Below, one piece after another: positions 33,777-43,030 of a stretch of DNA of 64,000 bases. Where the stretch lies: positions 682,001 through 746,000 of the forward strand of contig NZ_JAQNDM010000001.1 in NCBI RefSeq assembly GCF_028368975.1, written 5' to 3'. The DNA is from Stigmatella ashevillena (lineage in GTDB: Bacteria; Myxococcota; Myxococcia; Myxococcales; Myxococcaceae). Numbering within the stretch: the stretch's first letter is position 1; every line of letters begins with the position of its first letter. Under the pieces are notes generated by a model. That model saw only the letters and a program-made list of their open reading frames with translations, had not been told where the DNA came from and did no database searches. The position numbers and the translations under genes are program-made.

Positions 33777-35666
33777 TTGGAATCCACCGCACAGGTTCTA
33801 CCTGCCTTGGGAGCGATCCCTCAGGCAGAGGGGCGGACCCGCTTCCGGGTGTGGGCTCCCGAGCGCCGCCGCGTCGACGTCTGCCTGCTCGAACCGGGAT
33901 GCCTGCGTTACCTGCCTCTCGAGCGGCTCGCGGGAGGCTACTTCGAGGCAGTGCTTCCGGTGCCGGTGGGCGCGCTCTACAAGTACCGCCTCGACAGCGG
34001 GGACGTCTTTCCGGATCCCTGCTCGCGCTTCCAACCCGAGGGCCCCCATGGGCCTTCGCGCGTCGTAGATCCCCAGCGCTTCCTCTGGAAGGACAGGGGG
34101 TGGCGAGGATTGTCCTCCATGAGGGGACATGTTTTCTACGAACTCCATGTCGGCACGTTCACACCCGAGGGCACGTACGCGGCCGCAGCGGCCAGGCTGC
34201 CCCACCTGAAGGAGCTGGGCATCACGGTGGTGGAGCTGATGCCCCTGCATACCTTCCCGGGCCGCTTCAACTGGGGCTACGACGGGGTGACGCTGTTCGC
34301 GCCCTGCGCCGTCTATGGAGAGCCGGATGATCTCCGGCGACTGGTGGACGAGGCCCACCGGCTGGGGCTCGGCATCATCCTGGACGTTGTCTACAACCAC
34401 CTGGGTCCGGACGGGAACTACTTGAGCCAGTTCTCCAAGGGCTACTTCAACCCGAAGTACCCCAATGAGTGGGGAGACCCCACCAACTTCGATGACGGGG
34501 AGGCGGCGGGGCCCTCGCGTGACTTCTTCGTCCAGAACGCCTGTCTCTGGGTGTCCGAGTATCACTTCGACGGGCTGCGGCTGGACGCCACGCAGAGTCT
34601 CTACGATGCCTCCCCCCGGCACATTGTGACGGAGTTGGTGGAGAAGACACGCGAGGCCGCAGGCTCTCGGAACATCCTCCTCATCGCCGAGAATGAACCG
34701 CAAGATGTGAAGGTGGTGACGCCAACGGCCCAGGGTGGGAACGGCGCGGACAGTCTTTGGGTAGATGATTTCCATCACTCCGCGCGGGTGGCCGCGATGG
34801 GCCGCTCCGAGGCCTACCTCATGGACTACCAGGGCACCGCGCAGGAGCTGCTGTCATGTGCGCTGCGCAACTCCCTGTACCAAGGTCAGTACTACCGCTG
34901 GCAGAAGAAGCGCCGCGGCTCGCCTTTGTTGCACACCCCGCCCGAACACATCGTTTTCTACCTGCAGAACCATGATCAGCTCGCCAACACCCTTCGCGGA
35001 CAGCGGCTCCACCTCTGTGCCAGCTCCGCGCGGGCGCGGGCCCTGACGACATTGTTCCTGTTGCTGCCACAAACACCCATGGTGTTCATGGGACAGGAGT
35101 TCTTCGCCTCCAGCCCCTTTCTGTACTTCGTGGACCACAAGCCCGAACTCCAGAAGCTGGTCCACAAGGGACGAAACGCGTTTCTCTCCCAATTCCCGAG
35201 TGCCCAGCAGGCGCTCGAGGCGGAGGGACACCAGGTGCCCATCGGAGAAGAGGCGTTCCAGGCCTCCAAGTTGAACTGGTCCGAGCGGGAGCGGAACCGG
35301 GACGCCCTGGCCTTGCACCAAGACCTCCTGCGGCTCCGCCGGGAGGATCCGGTGTTGTCCGCCCAGGACCCCAGCCGTCTGGCGGGGGCGGTGCTGTCTC
35401 CCACGGCCCTGGTGCTGCGTTACTTCGGCACCGGCCAGGAGGGCGACCGCCTGCTCTTGCTCAACCTGGGCACAGGGATGGACTTGGAGCCCTGCCCCGA
35501 GCCCCTCCTGGCGCCGATGGCGGGAAACATCTGGCGGCCGCTTCTGTCTTCAGAGCACGTCCGCTACGGGGGAATGGGTGCACCCGCACTCCCGGAAGCA
35601 GGACGGATGTACCTTCCTGGACAGACTGCGCTCGTGTTGACGAGTGATGAGGAGACGCCCCCGTGA
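33777..35666 (+). CDS. treZ: Malto-oligosyltrehalose trehalohydrolase
   Basis: TTG 33777 with GAGGG about 6 nt upstream; 629 residues, close to the family size of about 600. The N-terminal CBM48-like beta domain (about 18-100, TRFRVWAPERRRVDVCL) precedes a GH13_10 barrel: YELHVGTFTPEGT, FNWGYDGVTLFAP, IILDVVYNHLGPDGNYL, LRLDATQS (nucleophile Asp270), LIAENE (acid/base Glu305) and QNHDQLANT (Asp400). TreZ releases trehalose from the maltooligosyltrehalose made by TreY. No treY is visible in the window. Trehalose accumulates as an osmolyte during myxobacterial sporulation, so the position next to the spore-coat operon is suggestive. The stop overlaps the next start (GTGA). Confidence 0.92.
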   Translation: MESTAQVLPALGAIPQAEGRTRFRVWAPERRRVDVCLLEPGCLRYLPLERLAGGYFEAVLPVPVGALYKYRLDSGDVFPDPCSRFQPEGPHGPSRVVDPQRFLWKDRGWRGLSSMRGHVFYELHVGTFTPEGTYAAAAARLPHLKELGITVVELMPLHTFPGRFNWGYDGVTLFAPCAVYGEPDDLRRLVDEAHRLGLGIILDVVYNHLGPDGNYLSQFSKGYFNPKYPNEWGDPTNFDDGEAAGPSRDFFVQNACLWVSEYHFDGLRLDATQSLYDASPRHIVTELVEKTREAAGSRNILLIAENEPQDVKVVTPTAQGGNGADSLWVDDFHHSARVAAMGRSEAYLMDYQGTAQELLSCALRNSLYQGQYYRWQKKRRGSPLLHTPPEHIVFYLQNHDQLANTLRGQRLHLCASSARARALTTLFLLLPQTPMVFMGQEFFASSPFLYFVDHKPELQKLVHKGRNAFLSQFPSAQQALEAEGHQVPIGEEAFQASKLNWSERERNRDALALHQDLLRLRREDPVLSAQDPSRLAGAVLSPTALVLRYFGTGQEGDRLLLLNLGTGMDLEPCPEPLLAPMAGNIWRPLLSSEHVRYGGMGAPALPEAGRMYLPGQTALVLTSDEETPP

Positions 35667-37699
35667 ACCCAGTGGATACCTCCCCTGCCCTGCCGCGCCT
35701 GGGATTCGAATGGCCCCAGGGTCCAGAACTGTCTGAAGTGATGACCCGGGAGTGGCTCGTCACCAACGGGCGCGGAGGTTATGCCTCTGGCACCCTCGCG
35801 GGCTGCAATACCCGCCGCTACCACGGCTTGTTCACCCCCAACCTGCCCGGACGCGGAAGGACGGTGCTGCTGGCCCGGCTGGTCGAGGAGGCCCATGTCG
35901 CCGGGCAGACGTTTCACCTCTCCGTCGAGGAGCATGCGGACGGCCAGGGCCTCTCAGAGGGGGCGGCCTTGCTCCGGGGCTTCCACCTGGATGGGTTGAT
36001 TCCTGTCTGGGATTACGCGCTGGGCCCCTCGCGGCTTCGCCGCAAGCTGCTGATGGTGCACGGACAGAACACGCTCTTCGTCGTGTGGGAGCATGTGTCC
36101 GGGCCTGAAGTCACCCTGCGGCTGCGCCCCTTTCCCGTGATGCGCCCACACGACGGGCCGCTTTCCCGCCCGTCCCATGCTCCCATCGTCCGCCTGCAGG
36201 GAGCGCTCGTGGAAATGCAGGCCATCCCGGACGCACCGCCCCTCCGCATGCGCGTCTACTCGGACTGCGCCACCCCCTTCGTGGGCCTGAGCCAGACCTC
36301 ACAGCCGTTGTTCTTCCGGACGGAGAAGGCCCGGGGGTACGACTCCCAGGAGATCCAGCACAGCCCCGGCTATTTCGAGTGCGGCGTGAGCCAGGGGGGC
36401 ATCCTCGCGCTCGGGCTCACCACGGACGAGGTCTGGACGCTCGACCGGGATCCCGCGCAGGCGTTCGAGCTGGAACAGGAGCGGGAGCGGAAGCTGCTGA
36501 GCCGCGCGCCAGCGGAGGCCCGCACGGGGATTCCCGCGCGGTTGGTGCTGGCAGCCGATCAGTTCATCATCGATCCGACACGCCCTATGGACGATGCCTG
36601 GGCACACTCCATCGGTCAGGATGCGCGCAGCGTCATCGCCGGCTACCACTGGTTCACCGACTGGGGCCGGGACACGATGATCTCCCACGCGGGCCTCACC
36701 TTGAGCACGGGACGGTACCGGGAGGCCGCCGCCATCCTGCGCACCTTCCAGCACTACGTGAAGGACGGCCTCATCCCCAACTACTTCCCGGACGGGGAGA
36801 ACGAGGGCGTGTACCACACGGCGGACGCCACGCTCTGGTTCTTCCATGCGGTGGACCGCTACGTCGAGACCACGGGGGACGGGGCGTTGCTGAAGGATCT
36901 CTTCCCCACGCTGGCGGGCATCGTGGAGCGCCATCAGCGGGGCACCCGGTTCCACATTGGCGTGGATCCCTCGGACGGACTGCTCCGGCAGGGGGCCGCG
37001 GGCTACCAGCTCACCTGGATGGACGCCAAGGTGGACGGCTGGGTGGTCACCCCCCGGCGAGGCAAGGCGGTGGAGATCAACGCCCTCTGGTTCAACGCGC
37101 TCCGGCTGATGGCCATGTGGGCCGAGCGCTTGGGCAGCGACGCCAAGCCCTACATGGGGGCGGCGGAACGGGTGTACGGCAGCTTCAACAAACGGTTCTG
37201 GAACCCGGCCACCGACTGCCTCTTCGACGTGCTGGATGGCGAGGACGGACGGGACGACCCGGCCATCCGGCCCAACCAGGTCTTCGCCATCTCCCTGCGC
37301 TTCCCCGTGCTGCGGCGGGAGCGCTGGGATGCGGTGCTCAAGGTCGTGCACGACGCGCTGCTGACCCCCGTGGGGCTGAGGAGCCTGGCGCCCGGACACC
37401 CGGACTACAAGGCGACGTACGACGGTGATCTGCGCGCCCGGGACGCGGCGTACCACCAGGGCACGGTGTGGGGCTGGCTCATTGGCCACTACATCGACGC
37501 GACGCTGAAGGTGAATCCAGACATCCAGGCGGCCCGCGCGCTGCTGGCAGGTCTGGCGCACCACCTCGAGCATGGGGGCGTGGGACAGATCAGCGAGATC
37601 TTCGATGCCACGGAGCCCTACCGGCCACGAGGATGCATCGCCCAGGCCTGGAGCGTGGCGGAGGCCCTGCGCGTCTTCCTGAAGACCCACGTCACCTGA
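35663..37699 (+). CDS. Amylo-alpha-1,6-glucosidase / glycogen debranching-type enzyme (GH133)
   Basis: GTG 35663 overlaps the treZ stop by four nt, so the two are translationally coupled. The 678-residue protein has the N-terminal GDE domain (about 25-230, REWLVTNGRGGYASGTLAGCNTRRYHGL). An (alpha/alpha)6 catalytic domain follows (about 290-670), with HWFTDWGRDTMISHAGL, NYFPDGENEGVYHTADATLWFF, LTWMDAKVDGWVVTPRRGKAVEINALW and YHQGTVWGWLIGHYIDA. It should hydrolyse alpha-1,6 branches in glycogen-like material, supplying linear maltodextrins for the TreY/TreZ route. This resembles the archaeal-type GDE rather than the large eukaryotic two-activity enzyme. No signal peptide. Confidence 0.9.
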   Translation: MNPVDTSPALPRLGFEWPQGPELSEVMTREWLVTNGRGGYASGTLAGCNTRRYHGLFTPNLPGRGRTVLLARLVEEAHVAGQTFHLSVEEHADGQGLSEGAALLRGFHLDGLIPVWDYALGPSRLRRKLLMVHGQNTLFVVWEHVSGPEVTLRLRPFPVMRPHDGPLSRPSHAPIVRLQGALVEMQAIPDAPPLRMRVYSDCATPFVGLSQTSQPLFFRTEKARGYDSQEIQHSPGYFECGVSQGGILALGLTTDEVWTLDRDPAQAFELEQERERKLLSRAPAEARTGIPARLVLAADQFIIDPTRPMDDAWAHSIGQDARSVIAGYHWFTDWGRDTMISHAGLTLSTGRYREAAAILRTFQHYVKDGLIPNYFPDGENEGVYHTADATLWFFHAVDRYVETTGDGALLKDLFPTLAGIVERHQRGTRFHIGVDPSDGLLRQGAAGYQLTWMDAKVDGWVVTPRRGKAVEINALWFNALRLMAMWAERLGSDAKPYMGAAERVYGSFNKRFWNPATDCLFDVLDGEDGRDDPAIRPNQVFAISLRFPVLRRERWDAVLKVVHDALLTPVGLRSLAPGHPDYKATYDGDLRARDAAYHQGTVWGWLIGHYIDATLKVNPDIQAARALLAGLAHHLEHGGVGQISEIFDATEPYRPRGCIAQAWSVAEALRVFLKTHVT

Positions 37700-37760
37700 G
37701 GGCCGGGGCGGACCGCTCCGGGCCTCGCCTCCGCCTACCGTACGGGTAGAGTGCGCCGCC

Positions 37761-38204
37761 ATGGCGAAGATTCAGTACTGGCTGATCAAGAGCGAGCCGT
37801 CCGTCTACGCGTATGCCCAGTTCGAGAGGGACGGGCAAACGGACTGGACAGGGGTGCGCAACTTCGAGGCACGCAACAACCTCCGGGCCATGAAGCCCGG
37901 GGACTTGTGTCTCTACTACCACTCGAACGAGGGCAAGGCCGTGGTGGGTGTGGCCCAGGTCCTCACCCCGCCGGGTCCGGACCCGACAGCCCCCGGCGAG
38001 GACTGGGCCTCCGTGAGCGTGGGCCCCGTGGTGGCGTTCAACACCCCCGTGGAGCTGGCCACCCTCAAGAAGACGGCTGCATTGAAAGACTTTCCACTCA
38101 TCACCCGGGGGCGTCTGAGCGTGGCCGCCGTCACTGCCAGGCACTTCAAACTCATCCTGAAACTGGGCGGGACAGTGCTCCCGAACCCGCCCCAATCCAG
38201 CTAG
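37761..38204 (+). CDS. EVE-domain protein
   Basis: A single-domain protein of 147 residues: QYWLIKSEPSVYAYAQFERDGQTDWTGVRNFEARNNLRAMKPGDLCLYYHS is the classic EVE start, followed by VVGVAQV and KDFPLITRGRLSVAAVTARHF. The EVE fold is related to PUA and YTH and is thought to bind modified DNA or RNA bases; bacterial single-domain EVE proteins have no settled role. ATG 37761 directly begins the conserved part. It lies 11 bp before the chorismate mutase gene and is probably co-transcribed with it. Confidence 0.9.
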   Translation: MAKIQYWLIKSEPSVYAYAQFERDGQTDWTGVRNFEARNNLRAMKPGDLCLYYHSNEGKAVVGVAQVLTPPGPDPTAPGEDWASVSVGPVVAFNTPVELATLKKTAALKDFPLITRGRLSVAAVTARHFKLILKLGGTVLPNPPQSS

Positions 38205-38215
38205 TGTCTTTGCAT

Positions 38216-39355
38216 ATGTCAGAGCTTCCGGACCTCAACCATCTCCGCGCGAACATCGAGCGCATCGACACGGAAATCATGGACGCCCTCCGGAGGAGGA
38301 TGATCCTGGCGGACGACATCGCGCGGACGAAGCTGGCGGACGCCTCTCCGCTCCGGGATCCGCCCCGCGAAGAGCTGGTGCTGCACAAGGTCCGCGAGGA
38401 GGCCATGACCCACGGGTTGGACCCGCATGAGGTCGAGCGCATCTACCGCATCATCATGGACATGTCCGTCGCCCGGCAGCAGTCGCTCATCCAGCAACTG
38501 GACACCACGCCCCTTCGCGTGGGCTATCCAGGCATCGAAGGCTCTTACAGCCACCTGGCCGCGCGCCAGCGCTACAAGGGCCGCAGTGGCGGCGTGCTGC
38601 TCACCGGCCTGGAGACGGGCCGCGAAGTGCTGGAGGCCCTGCGCCGGGGCACGCTGGATGTCGCCCTGCTGCCCATCGAGAACACCTCCGCGGGCAGCAT
38701 GAACGAGACGTATGATTTGCTCGCCGAGGGCGGCGCGGTCATCACCGGAGAGCTGGTGAGCCAAGTGTATCACCGCTTGCTCGGCCTGCCCGGAGCGCGG
38801 CTGGAGGACATCCGGACCGTCATCTCCCACCCTCAGGCGCTCTCGCAATGCGAGGCCTTCTTGCGCAAGGTGCCGTGGATCCGCCCCCTGCCCGAGTACG
38901 ACACCAGCGGCGCGGCCTTGAAGGTCCGCGAGCGCAACGATCCCACCGTGGCGGCCATCGCCAGCGACACCGCCGCCCAGCGCTTCGGGCTGGAAGTGCT
39001 CGTGCGAGACATCCAGCACGCCGCCGGCAACTACACCCGCTTCGTGGAGGTGAGCCGCGAGGCTTCGCCCATCCCCTCGGAGGCGAACTGCAAGACGTCC
39101 CTGATGGTGGTGCTGGAACACCGGCCTGGAACACTGGGAAAGGTGCTGACCGCCCTGTCCCAGCGCGGGGTGAACCTGGCCAAGCTGGAGTCACGTCCCA
39201 TCCCCGGAGAGCCCTGGAGGTACCGCTTCTACCTGGACCTGGAGGGTCACGCGGCCGATGCGCCCCTCGTCGCGGCGCTCCAGGATCTCCAGCCGCTCAC
39301 CTCGGCCATGCGGGTGCTGGGAACCTATCCTCGGGTGGAAGGCCTTCATGAGTGA
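38216..39355 (+). CDS. pheA: Bifunctional chorismate mutase / prephenate dehydratase
   Basis: ATG 38216 begins the AroQ-type chorismate mutase domain (about 1-88: LRANIERIDTEIMDALRRRMILADDIARTK). A prephenate dehydratase domain (about 97-275) has VGYPGIEGSYSHLAA, LPIENTSAGSMNETYDLL, SHPQALSQCEAFL and the catalytic Thr-Arg-Phe in NYTRFVEV. A C-terminal ACT domain (about 285-375) carries RPGTLGKVL and the ESRP motif for phenylalanine feedback. The product is phenylpyruvate. No strong Shine-Dalgarno is visible, so translation may depend on the upstream EVE gene. The stop overlaps the second dehydratase (ATGAGTGA). Confidence 0.94.
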   Translation: MSELPDLNHLRANIERIDTEIMDALRRRMILADDIARTKLADASPLRDPPREELVLHKVREEAMTHGLDPHEVERIYRIIMDMSVARQQSLIQQLDTTPLRVGYPGIEGSYSHLAARQRYKGRSGGVLLTGLETGREVLEALRRGTLDVALLPIENTSAGSMNETYDLLAEGGAVITGELVSQVYHRLLGLPGARLEDIRTVISHPQALSQCEAFLRKVPWIRPLPEYDTSGAALKVRERNDPTVAAIASDTAAQRFGLEVLVRDIQHAAGNYTRFVEVSREASPIPSEANCKTSLMVVLEHRPGTLGKVLTALSQRGVNLAKLESRPIPGEPWRYRFYLDLEGHAADAPLVAALQDLQPLTSAMRVLGTYPRVEGLHE

Positions 39356-40169
39356 ACTGCGAATCGCCTTCCAGGGAGAGCGCGGCGCCTACGGAGAGCA
39401 AGCCACGCGCGCCCTCTACGGCCCGGGGGTGGAGGCCGTTCCCCAGCCCTCCTTCCGCTCCGTCTTCGAAGCCGTCAAGGCGGGCCACGTGCACGGTGGC
39501 GTGGTGCCGGTAGAGAACTCCCTGGCAGGCTCGGTCACGGAGAATGTGGATCTGCTGCTGGAGTTCTCGCTGCCCATCACCGGCGAGCTCGCGCTGCCCA
39601 TCCGGCACTGCCTGCTCGTGCCTCCGGGCCGGACGCTGGCCGGGCTCAAGCGCGCCCTCTCCCATCCTCAGGCCCTGGCACAGTGTGCCGCCTTCCTTCG
39701 CCAGCATGGCATCACCCCGGTGGCGGAGGCCGACACCGCGGGCAGCGCCCGGCGCGTCGCGGAGCTGGCCCCTCCGGGGACCGCCGCCATCGCCAGCCGG
39801 ATCGCGGCGGAGCTCTACGGCCTGGAGGTGCTTCAGGAGGGCATCGAGGACGCACCGGACAACCACACCCGGTTCGTCGCAATGGGCGCCGTCCCCTCCC
39901 AACCGGGCTCCCAGAGCAAGACCGCGGTGGCATTCACCCTGGAGAACAACCCCGGCGTGCTTCACCGGGTCCTCGGCGCGTTCGCCACGCGCGGCCTGAG
40001 CGTGATCCGGGTGGAGTCACGTCCGAGGCGGCGCCCTTGGGAGTACGTCTTCTGCCTCGACGTGGAGGGCTCGCAGGAGGAGCCCGGCATGGCCGCGGCC
40101 CTCGACGAGGCGGCCCTCCTGTGCCGCTCTTTCCGCCTCCTGGGCAGCTACCGCGTCTCGGCCTATTAA
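39348..40169 (+). CDS. Prephenate dehydratase (second copy, no mutase domain)
   Basis: ATG 39348 overlaps the pheA end by 8 nt. The 273-residue product has only the dehydratase domain (about 3-185: IAFQGERGAYGEQATRALYG, VPVENSLAGSVTENVDLLL, LSHPQALAQCAAFL, NHTRFVAMG) and an ACT domain (about 195-270: NPGVLHRVLGAFA, ESRPRRRPWEYVF). It is clearly paralogous to the neighbouring dehydratase but diverged. A PDT alone could use prephenate made by the first protein, or act on arogenate. The stop codon overlaps the convergent DAHP synthase stop in the tetranucleotide TTAA. Confidence 0.92.
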   Translation: MSELRIAFQGERGAYGEQATRALYGPGVEAVPQPSFRSVFEAVKAGHVHGGVVPVENSLAGSVTENVDLLLEFSLPITGELALPIRHCLLVPPGRTLAGLKRALSHPQALAQCAAFLRQHGITPVAEADTAGSARRVAELAPPGTAAIASRIAAELYGLEVLQEGIEDAPDNHTRFVAMGAVPSQPGSQSKTAVAFTLENNPGVLHRVLGAFATRGLSVIRVESRPRRRPWEYVFCLDVEGSQEEPGMAAALDEAALLCRSFRLLGSYRVSAY

Positions 40170-41275
40170 GCCTTCAGCCCGGGCCCGTTGCGCACGGCCT
40201 GCTCATACGCCTCGCGGACGATGTTCGTGTAGCGCTGGAGCGCTGGGAGCTGCTCCAGCCGCAGCGCCTGGGGGCCGTCGCACAGTGCCTGCTCCGGATG
40301 CGGGTGGAAGTCGACCAGCACCATGGACGCGCCCGCGATCAGCCCCTGTCCGATCGAGTGGAAGATGTCCGGCATTCCATCCGGTCCCGCGTCCGAGCGG
40401 CCCACCGCATGCGAGGGATCCACGCAGACCGGCAACCGGGTGAGCCGGCGCACCACCGGCACGTGGGCGAAGTCCACCATGTTCCGGTGCGGATCTCCCA
40501 GGTGGCTCTTCACCCCTCGCAGGCAGAAGACGATCTTCGGGTTGCCCTCGCTCGCCACGTACTCACAGGCGTTGAGAGATTCCTCCAGGGTAATGCCCAT
40601 GCCGCGCTTGAAGAGCACGGGAAACACCCGCTGCTGGCCGATCTGCTTGAGCAGCTCGAAGTTCTGCGCGTTGCGCGTGCCCACCTGGAGCATCACCCCC
40701 GTGGCCTGGCCAGAGGACTCCAGCGCGGAGCGAATTTCATCGATGTGGCGCGGGTTGGTCACCTCCATCGCCACCACCTTGATGCCGTGCTTGCCGGCCA
40801 GCTCGAACACCCACGGCAGGCACGAGGCGCCCAGCCCCTGAAACTCGTAGGGGCTGGTGCGCGGCTTGTAGGCCCCCATTCTCGTGGTGCGAATGCCACA
40901 GCGGGCCAGTGCCGCCATCATCGCGTCCACGCTCTCTCGCGTGTCCACGGCGCACAGGCCCGCGAACAGGTTCACGCTCCGCTCATCGAAGGTGATGCCG
41001 TTGTACTCGAACCCCGCCGTCTCCCGCTTGCCCCCATGGCGCCCGATGACACGGTACTTCTCGGACACGCGCACCACCTGGCGCACGCCGGGAATCTGCT
41101 CGAAGAGCTCCGCGGGCACCTGGGCCGTGGGCCCCAGCAGGTAGATCTCCGTGACGGTGTGTTCAGCGCCCTCGATGACATGTGTCCGAGGGCTGATGCC
41201 CTTGTACTGCGAGGCGGCCTGAAGCACCGCAGCCACCGTGGACTCGGGTGAATCCGGCTCGAGCATCACGATCAT
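40166..41275 (-). CDS. aroF: 3-deoxy-7-phosphoheptulonate synthase (AroA-beta type)
   Basis: A 369-residue type I-beta DAHP synthase, the first step of the shikimate pathway (PEP plus erythrose 4-phosphate). It has a ferredoxin-like N-terminal regulatory domain (about 1-75: MIVMLEPDSPESTVAAVL, VVRVSEKYRVIGR). The KDO8P/DAHP barrel follows: FAGLCAVDTRESV, RMGAYKPRTSPYEFQGLG, LQVGTRNAQNFELL, VLFKRGMG, CLRGVKSH, LPVCVDPSHAVGR and VDFHPHPEQALCDGPQAL. The ATG at 41275 starts the conserved domain. It converges on the two prephenate dehydratase genes, so both ends of phenylalanine synthesis are adjacent but on opposite transcripts. Confidence 0.93.
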   Translation of the reverse strand: MIVMLEPDSPESTVAAVLQAASQYKGISPRTHVIEGAEHTVTEIYLLGPTAQVPAELFEQIPGVRQVVRVSEKYRVIGRHGGKRETAGFEYNGITFDERSVNLFAGLCAVDTRESVDAMMAALARCGIRTTRMGAYKPRTSPYEFQGLGASCLPWVFELAGKHGIKVVAMEVTNPRHIDEIRSALESSGQATGVMLQVGTRNAQNFELLKQIGQQRVFPVLFKRGMGITLEESLNACEYVASEGNPKIVFCLRGVKSHLGDPHRNMVDFAHVPVVRRLTRLPVCVDPSHAVGRSDAGPDGMPDIFHSIGQGLIAGASMVLVDFHPHPEQALCDGPQALRLEQLPALQRYTNIVREAYEQAVRNGPGLKA

Positions 41276-41331
41276 GTCATCCTCCGTCGGACGGACAGCC
41301 CCTCATCCCCTTCGGCTCGCCTCCGGCGCCC

Positions 41332-41895
41332 TCAGCCCGCGGGCCGCAGACGGGCCGCCAGAAGGATGTAATGGTTGCTCTTCTCCGGATCGCCCAGATG
41401 CGACCAAGCATCCGCCAGTGCCCTCGCCGCATCGATGAAGGAGGGGTGGTACCCAAGGGCCAGCTCGAAGGCATGGCGGGCATGGCGATAGCGCGCCTTG
41501 TCCGGACGCCGGGCGCCGCGCGTCAGCAGCATCTGGCCCAGATGGAAGACCTCGACGGCGGCAGCCTCGCGGTAGTGGGTCTCCGGGTTGAGCTGGAACG
41601 CGCGTTCGAAGAGCAGGGACGCAGACTCGGGCTCATCGAGTTCCAACTCGCAGAGGGCGGCATTGCGGTAGTTGTCCGCGCTGGAAGGATCCAACTCGAT
41701 GGCGCGCTCGAAGCAGGGCAGCGCCTCCTTGGCTCGCCCCAGACGGGCCAGCGAGAAGCCCTTGGCGCTAAGCGCCGGGGAATGATTCGGATCTTCGGAC
41801 AGGACCTTGTCGAAGGCTTGGAGCGCGGCCTGATGATCGCCGGCCATCGAGCGGGTGACCCCCTCGTTGAACGTCGCCAACAACTTGTGAGACAT
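41332..41895 (-). CDS. Cytosolic TPR protein
   Basis: ATG 41895 (MSHKLLATFNEG) has AGAGGA upstream. The 187 residues consist almost wholly of TPR units: GDHQAALQAFDKVLSEDPNHSPAL, GRAKEALPCFERAIELDPSSAD and EPESASLLFERAFQLNPETH, then two degenerate units. No signal peptide or membrane segment. It probably mediates protein contacts; the partner is unknown. It is 56 bp upstream of aroF on the same strand and may be co-transcribed with it, though no functional link is known. Confidence 0.78.
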   Translation of the reverse strand: MSHKLLATFNEGVTRSMAGDHQAALQAFDKVLSEDPNHSPALSAKGFSLARLGRAKEALPCFERAIELDPSSADNYRNAALCELELDEPESASLLFERAFQLNPETHYREAAAVEVFHLGQMLLTRGARRPDKARYRHARHAFELALGYHPSFIDAARALADAWSHLGDPEKSNHYILLAARLRPAG

Positions 41896-42027
41896 CCCCG
41901 GTCCTCTCATCGGAGTCACACCCTTGGCTGAGCCTTCGCTGTCTCATGCAGCGTGACAGGCGTCCGCCGGGCTGAAAAGACACCTTTACGAACAAGCCGA
42001 TCTGGCGCTGGAAGACGCGCTAATACA

Positions 42028-42852
42028 TCAGGAAGCGGGGTCGCCCGTGCGCGGGCGTACGAGCCCCTCCGCCTCGAGCACCGCCGCGAAGCCGGTGGTG
42101 AAATCCGGGTATTTCGGCGCCCAACCCAGGACCTTGAGACGGGCGTTGCTCACGGCCCGGTCACCACGAAGCGTCTCGTGGAGCGTCGCCAGCGGCACCG
42201 TGGGCGGCAGGGGCAGCGCCAGCCGCTCGCAGAGCCATGACGCCGTCTCGGCCTGCGTGGCCGCGCGATCATCGGCAACGCAGTAGAGGCCACCGGGCTC
42301 CCCTCGCTCCAGCACCACGCGGATGGCTTCGACCAGGTCTTCCACATGGACGCGTGAGAGGCGGCCCCCCCCTCCCTCGGGCAGACGGTGGGTGCCGGAG
42401 AGGAGCCGCGTGTGCATCCCCCGGCCCGGGCCGTAGATGCCAGCGATGCGCAACACCATCGCCCCCAGGGGGCGGAACCGTGCCTCTGCCTCGAGGCGCT
42501 CCTGGATGGCGGGCGTGGACGAAGCCACGGGTGTGGTCTCGTCCACGACCCCCCGCGTGCCACCGTAGACCCCTGTCGAGGACAAATACACGAACCGGGA
42601 CGGGGGATGCCGGGCCAACACCTCAGCGAGCCGACCATCGAGGCCCGCCTCAGGAGGAATGGAGCTGACGACATGGGCTCCTTCCACGTGCTGAAGCGCC
42701 TCCTCCACGGAACAAACCCGGGCGCCTCCTCGCTCCAACTCGGCACGTCGCGAGGGGTCCCTCGTGGCGGCGACAAGGGTCCTCCCCTCGTACGTCCGCG
42801 CGAGCCGTGTGAGCGTGTAACCAGAACCCAGCAGAACCAGGGGAGGCGCCAT
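42028..42852 (-). CDS. NAD(P)-binding SDR-type epimerase/dehydratase family protein (YeeZ-like)
   Basis: ATG 42852 begins directly before the Rossmann glycine motif (LVLLGSGYTLTRLAR), so the upstream 21 codons were dropped. The 274-residue protein follows the extended SDR plan: VVSSIPPEAGLDGRL, FVYLSSTGVYGG (the catalytic Ser-Tyr region, but with no standard YxxxK lysine that I can place), LRIAGIYGPGRGMHTRLL, RVHVEDLVEAI and GLYCVADD. It resembles E. coli YeeZ, whose substrate is uncertain. The neighbours give no hint. About 130 bp separate it from the TPR gene. Confidence 0.8.
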   Translation of the reverse strand: MAPPLVLLGSGYTLTRLARTYEGRTLVAATRDPSRRAELERGGARVCSVEEALQHVEGAHVVSSIPPEAGLDGRLAEVLARHPPSRFVYLSSTGVYGGTRGVVDETTPVASSTPAIQERLEAEARFRPLGAMVLRIAGIYGPGRGMHTRLLSGTHRLPEGGGGRLSRVHVEDLVEAIRVVLERGEPGGLYCVADDRAATQAETASWLCERLALPLPPTVPLATLHETLRGDRAVSNARLKVLGWAPKYPDFTTGFAAVLEAEGLVRPRTGDPAS

Positions 42853-43030
42853 GGTCTCGTCGATACCGGGCCCCTCCTGGGAGTGCAAGGGGCGCCCAGG
42901 GCCGCTCAAGAGCACGCCACCGGACAGCCCACCTCTTGCCGCAGTGCAGCGAGACCAGGAGACGCCTCCTGCCCTCTCCCAACAGCAGAGGGGCAGTGCC
43001 CCCTCTGCTTCGGGTCAGGAGGAAAGCGGC

